The position numbers and the translations under genes were made by a program. From NCBI GenBank assembly GCA_047967505.1, contig CM106539.1: 64,000 bases of DNA, one strand, 5' to 3'. The notes under the pieces were generated by a model. It searched no databases. It saw only the letters and a list, made by a program, of their open reading frames with translations, and was not told where the DNA came from. Positions 60,303 to 64,000 of this stretch are shown one piece after another. This DNA comes from Dipteris shenzhenensis (lineage: Eukaryota > Polypodiophyta > Polypodiopsida > Gleicheniales). Within the stretch, counting starts at the first letter, position 1, and the number at the start of each line of letters is the position of its first letter.

Positions 60303-61949
60303 CGATCAAAGAGGATAGAGGAGCAGAAAAGGGCTTCTGAACACATAGTCAATATGGCCTTGATGGCTGAGATTATGAAAGTTCAAGAGCCTACGAATTT
60401 GGATGATGAGATTATGAAAGTTCAAGAGCCTACGAATTTGGATGAGGCAATGGCGGATCCAAATTGGAAAGCTGCCATGCAAGAGGAGTATGACAGCATC
60501 ATGAAGAATCAGACTTGGGACTTGGTTGATCGTCCAGAAAAAAGGAAGATCATTGGTACCAAATGGGTATGGAAGGCCAAGTACAAATCTGATGGATCTT
60601 TGGAAAAGTACAAGGCTAGGCTTGTTGCACAAGGATACTCTCAAGTTGAAGGCTTTGATTTTGAGGATTCCTTTGCTCCTACAGCAAGGATGACAACTAT
60701 TCGGGTGGTACTTGCCTTGGCTGCTCATAAGCAGTGGCCGGTGTTTCAAATGGACGTGAAATCTGCGTTCTTGAATGGACATCTCAAGGAGGAGGTATAT
60801 GTGTTCCAGCCACTAGGATTTGAGGTGCCCAATTCAGAGAACAAGGTTTGCAAACTAAAGAAGGCATTGTACGGGCTGAAACAGGCCCCAAGGGCATGGT
60901 ACCAACGGATTGATAGCTTTCTCATATCTATTGGTTTCTCAAAAAGTGCTTCTGATGCTAACCTGTATGTTTGTAAGCAGGATGGCAAGTATGTGGTAAT
61001 AGTCCTTTACGTGGATGACTTGATCATCACAGGAGATCATGAGAAGATGCTGCAAAAGTTGAGGGAGTCGTTGAGTTCCGAGTTTGAGATGACAGATTTG
61101 GGGCTCATGCACTTTTGCCTCGGCATTGAGGTTTGGCAAAAACCTGGCAGGATTTTCATCTCTCAGCAGAGATATGCTCGTGAGATCTTGAAGGCATTCG
61201 ATATGACCGAGTGTAAGGACGTGGTCTCTCCCATGGAGGTGAATGGTAAGCTCTCAGTGGAGGATGCATCACCACTTGTCGACATCAAGGAGTATAGGAA
61301 ACTTGTGGGGAGTCTCATTTTTCTGTGCAACACTAGACCTGATATCAGCTTTGCAGTTGGTGTACTTAGTAGGTTCTCAAATCAACCTCGAGAGAACCAT
61401 TGGAAAGCAGGGATGCGTGTGCTAAAGTACGTGAAAGGTACACTGGAGTATGGCATTACCTACAGAGCAGGGAAGACCTTGGCGGGTTACTGTGACTCAG
61501 ATTGGGCGGGAGATTGTGATTCTAGAAAGTCAGTTTCTGGATATTGTTTCTCACTTGGTTCAGGAGTGTTCTCTTGGATTAGCAAGAAGCAACCAACAGT
61601 GGCACTATCTTCGACGGAAGCTGAGTACAAGGCAGCATGCATTGCTGCTTGTGAAGCAGTTTGGCTAAGGAGGATCCTGCAAGACATAGGAGTTCCAATC
61701 GAAGATGCGACGGTTCTGAAATGCGACAATCAGAGTTGCATGGCCATTGCAAAGAATCCTGTGTTCCATGCTCGTACAAAGCACATAGAGATCCAGTATC
61801 ACTACGTACGAGAGCTCATCGAGGATGGAGTCATAGAGCTGGAGTATTGTCCCACAGAGGATAATTGCGCAGACATCTTCACGAAGGCTCTTGGGAGTGA
61901 TTTATTGTTGCGGCATCTACATCGACTCGGCATTGGTCCGATCACATAG
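60303..61949 (+). CDS. Copia reverse transcriptase and RNase H (after the in-frame TGA)
   Basis: The same reading frame continues after the TGA at 60300-60302 to a TAG at 61947-61949; the first ATG after the stop is at 60354, from which residues are counted. RT motif A is [11 protein letters not shown] (D134), followed by [11 protein letters not shown] and the YVDDL box (D221, D222). RNase H has the catalytic set D381, E422 and D458 in [16 protein letters not shown] and CDNQSC. RT makes DNA from element RNA and RNase H removes the template. A 39-bp in-frame tandem duplication (60369-60407, 60408-60446) repeats 13 residues near its start. Without readthrough this part would not be made as a fusion with gag. 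Confidence 0.95.
   Translation, partial: RSKRIEEQKRASEHIVNMALMAEIMKVQEPTNLDDEIMKVQEPTNLDEAMADPNWKAAMQEEYDSIMKNQTWDLVDRPEKRKIIGTKWVWKAKYKSDGSLEKYKARLVAQGYSQVEGFDFEDSFAPTARMTTIRVVLALAAHKQWPVFQMDVKSAFLNGHLKEEVYVFQPLGFEVPNSENKVCKLKKALYGLKQAPRAWYQRIDSFLISIGFSKSASDANLYVCKQDGKYVVIVLYVDDLIITGDHEKMLQKLRESLSSEFEMTDLGLMHFCLGIEVWQKPGRIFISQQRYAREILKAFDMTECKDVVSPMEVNGKLSVEDASPLVDIKEYRKLVGSLIFLCNTRPDISFAVGVLSRFSNQPRENHWKAGMRVLKYVKGTLEYGITYRAGKTLAGYCDSDWAGDCDSRKSVSGYCFSLGSGVFSWISKKQPTVALSSTEAEYKAACIAACEAVWLRRILQDIGVPIEDATVLKCDNQSCMAIAKNPVFHARTKHIEIQYHYVRELIEDGVIELEYCPTEDNCADIFTKALGSDLLLRHLHRLGIGPIT
60369..60446. repeat. 39-bp in-frame tandem duplication in pol
   Basis: Two adjacent copies of GAGATTATGAAAGTTCAAG... 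(39 bp each) differ only at the last base. Each encodes [12 protein letters not shown] plus D or E, in the linker before the RT core. Confidence 0.97.
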
Positions 61950-61968
61950 TTCATCTTCGGGTGAACAT

Positions 61969-61978
61969 TGAGGGGGGG
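61969..61978 (+). other. Polypurine tract
   Basis: TGAGGGGGGG ends exactly where the 3' LTR begins (TG at 61979). This is the primer site for plus-strand DNA synthesis. Confidence 0.9.
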
Positions 61979-62656
61979 TGTTAGAGTTAGCTCAAATGTC
62001 CACCTCTCATGTAACCCACCAATATTCTGTGTACCCAATGTTGTAAGGCCCCCATATGAGGAGAAGCCATGATGGGTATCAGATATTGGGAGGGATCCCC
62101 AGTTTAGACACTGGAAGGGGTCTTAGAGTAGACCAGATGGTTATGAGACGGCTTAGGAGCCAAGAGTAGATACCCGTCTGCACAAAGGGGGGGTTCGAGG
62201 GGGCGATAGCCCCCCTGATAGCAGGGGGTCCGGGGGGCGCAGGCCCCCGGTGGGGGTCTGGGGGCAAAGCCCCCAGCGGCAGGGTCCGGGGGCTGCCGGT
62301 AGCCCCAGGCCCGACGGTATGACCTATGCGCGATCCTTCATCTGCCCGACGGCATGTTTTCTGAAGGGTCGGTTGGTCTTCCAGGCCGACTGCCTATTAC
62401 AGGGCCGACCGTCAACCACTTACACTATATAAGTGGCCACCCCCTATCATCAGATCACCAGTTCTTCACGCTCATAGTCCTCCGTCCAGCATCTGTCTAG
62501 ATCACCATCGAAGCTCTGTCTGTAGAGCGCACGGGTGGACAGCCAACCATCAGTTGTATCAGCAGTTTGGTATATCAGAATTTTTGTATTCTCTCCAGCT
62601 TTCCATCGTGTACTTGCATTTTGTTGTTATCTTCCGCTGCATACTATTTTCTTACA
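61979..62656 (+). repeat. 3' LTR of the copia element
   Basis: 678 bp, aligned without gaps to the 5' LTR with four transitions. It contains the same GC-rich hairpin array and TATA box. Confidence 0.97.
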
Positions 62657-62661
62657 CCTTT
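62657..62661. repeat. Target-site duplication, right copy (CCTTT)
   Basis: Matches 57134-57138 exactly. Confidence 0.95.
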
Positions 62662-64000
62662 CTCCCTCCTCAGATAGAAATTTGTCCTCAAATTTGAAAA
62701 GGCTGTAACCTAGACATACAATGCTCCTTGTAAACCTGAATAGCTCAATTCTGGTCATATCAGCTGAACAATGAAGTTTCTCAGTCAAATACCTCCCTGT
62801 AGGCATGCTGATCTGTAAATGGATCATATAATATTCCCAAGAAATCAAGCAATCGAGTGGAAGAGCTATGCTGTCCAATATAATAGATATGATCCTATAA
62901 TCTAATGAGAGACATGCTGATCTGAGAAAGGATAGTGAATGCTGGCTGCAGCATGTCCATATATGCCATATAGCAAGAGAAAATCAAATCTGCATAAAGA
63001 CTCAATTTTGGCCATAGAATTCAGCTAAGCAATTGAGGGTACTGCTCCACAATTGTAGATGGCTGCCAAGAAGACTCCTCATCAGGTAGACCTCTCCATT
63101 TGATAAGATATTCCATGTAGGACTTGTTCCTCAACACATGATCTCTAAATCCAAGGATCTTCTCAGGAATATACTCAATTTGGCCCTCTTCATCCATAGG
63201 AGGTAGCTCTTCCATAACTTGCTCCTTGGGCCCAAATACTTCTTGAGCAGTGATACATGGAATACTTTATGTATTCTAGAGGATGGTGGAAGCTCCAACT
63301 CATAAGCCACTTCCCCAACTTCCTCAAAACCTTGTAAGGTCGATAATACCTATGAGCAAGTTTAACATTGGTATTACCTCTCAAAGAAGCATGCCTAGAC
63401 TTATGTAATCTGAGAAATACATAATCTCCTTCTTCAAAATGAAGATCTCTCCTATGCTCATCAGCATAATCCTTCATCCTTGCTTAGGCCCGTACCATAT
63501 TATCTTTACATTATTGTAATAGAGCAGTCATGTGAGCCAAATCATCCTTGGCTTGCTGGCTTGTCAATACTAGATCAATAATGGTTGATGTGACATGAAC
63601 TTTACATCCAAACATGGCTTCAAAAGGACTCAAACCAATTGAAGTATGCTTGGTGGTATTATAACAAAATTCAGCTAGATGCAACCATTGATCCCACGAT
63701 GCTTGGGTCTCAAAGCAAAAATGCCTTAGATACTCTTCCAACCAGCAGTTAACCCTCTCTGTTTGCCCATCATTTTAAGGGTGATCTGCTATACTTGGGG
63801 TAAAAAGTGTTCCCATGGAACTAAAAAGCTCTTGCCAAAAATGCCCCATGAACTTAGCATCACGATCATTCACAATCTCCTGAGGAAGTCCATGTAATTT
63901 AAACAAATTCTCCATGAATTGCTTAGCCACCTTGGAAGCTGTAAATTGGGTCTTAGTAGGAATGAAGTGGGTAGCTTTAGTAAGTCTATCAACAACCACA
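62662..64000 (-). pseudogene. Ty3/gypsy chromovirus integrase and chromodomain, partial
   Basis: The minus strand enters from beyond 64000. Frame 63999-63775 begins in the integrase core: VVDRLTKATHFIPTKT, then VNDRDAKFMGHFWQELF (second catalytic Asp region). Frame 63741-63511 follows with WDQWLHLAEFCYNTTKHTS and GLSPFEAMFG. Frame 63477-63190 has the integrase end GDYVFLRLHK and RYYRPYKVLRKL. Frame 63215-63021 ends in a chromodomain with YLIKWRGLPDEESSWQP. The chromodomain marks a chromovirus, a lineage whose integrase is steered to particular chromatin. An in-frame stop near 63776 and frameshifts break the frame. The end reads as a G/A-rich tract (GGAGGGAGAAAGG on the minus strand) interrupted by the copia insertion. 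The Glu of the triad would fall near the broken 63742-63780 stretch. Confidence 0.85.

Larger units (their letters stand above)
57139..62656 (+). mobile_element. Complete Ty1/copia LTR retrotransposon
   Basis: A 5518-bp element with 678-bp LTRs (TG...CA), a primer-binding site right after the 5' LTR, one gag-pol frame in the copia order gag, protease, integrase, RT, RNase H, a polypurine tract right before the 3' LTR, and a CCTTT target duplication. The LTRs differ at four positions (57358/62198, 57376/62216, 57643/62483 and 57778/62618), all transitions, about 0.6%, so insertion is recent. A single in-frame TGA at 60300-60302 splits the polyprotein. It is inserted into an older gypsy element on the other strand. 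Confidence 0.97.

Overview
The window is eukaryotic, almost certainly a land plant with a large, repeat-laden genome. It holds one convincing intron-containing nuclear gene and a dense set of plant transposon relics: a young Ty1/copia element primed by initiator tRNA-Met, Ty3/gypsy chromovirus relics, a CACTA transposase, LINEs, a Helitron-like element and a Penelope-like element. There is also a decayed PLS-type PPR gene. Long AT-rich stretches, many (CT)n, (GA)n, (TG)n and (TA)n tracts, and two element classes that are rare in flowering plants point towards a fern, lycophyte or other non-seed plant. That last step is inference, and no species is claimed.

Layout. 1-8.7 kb: AT-rich, no gene recognised, with a 294-bp tandem duplication, a decayed gypsy integrase fragment and a short tandem array. 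8.7-12.3 kb (-): broken CACTA (En/Spm) transposase. 12.3-14.9 kb: no gene. 15.0-19.0 kb (+): the one intact gene, four exons, 1058 codons, with a candidate N-myristoylation start and a 5' leader full of palindromes and minimal upstream ORFs. 19.0-24.4 kb: no gene, microsatellite-rich, with a cluster of CACGTG motifs. 24.4-28.2 kb (-): broken Penelope-like reverse transcriptase with a CxC-type cysteine cluster upstream of the RT and a microsatellite at its 3' end. 29.1-31.7 kb: two LINE fragments in opposite orientation. 31.75-35.1 kb (-): decayed Helitron-like element with Rep, PIF1-like helicase and EEP endonuclease. 35.1-43 kb: no gene, several tandem repeat families including a ~184-bp satellite-like array. 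43.1-44.8 kb (+): PPR pseudogene and LINE endonuclease fragment. 45-49 kb: low-complexity and G/C-run DNA. 49-57.1 kb: rearranged mosaic of one Ty3/gypsy family on both strands. 57.1-62.7 kb (+): complete Ty1/copia element with 678-bp LTRs and a 5-bp target duplication. 62.7-64 kb (-): 3' end of a chromodomain gypsy element that runs off the window.

Only the gene at 15.5-19.0 kb looks like a functioning host gene. The copia element is nearly intact (4 differences between its LTRs) but has one in-frame TGA between integrase and reverse transcriptase. All the other coding remnants carry stops and frameshifts. The points most worth following are the Penelope-like element, the EEP-bearing Helitron-like element, the reciprocal junctions in the gypsy mosaic, and the palindrome/uORF leader of the host gene.
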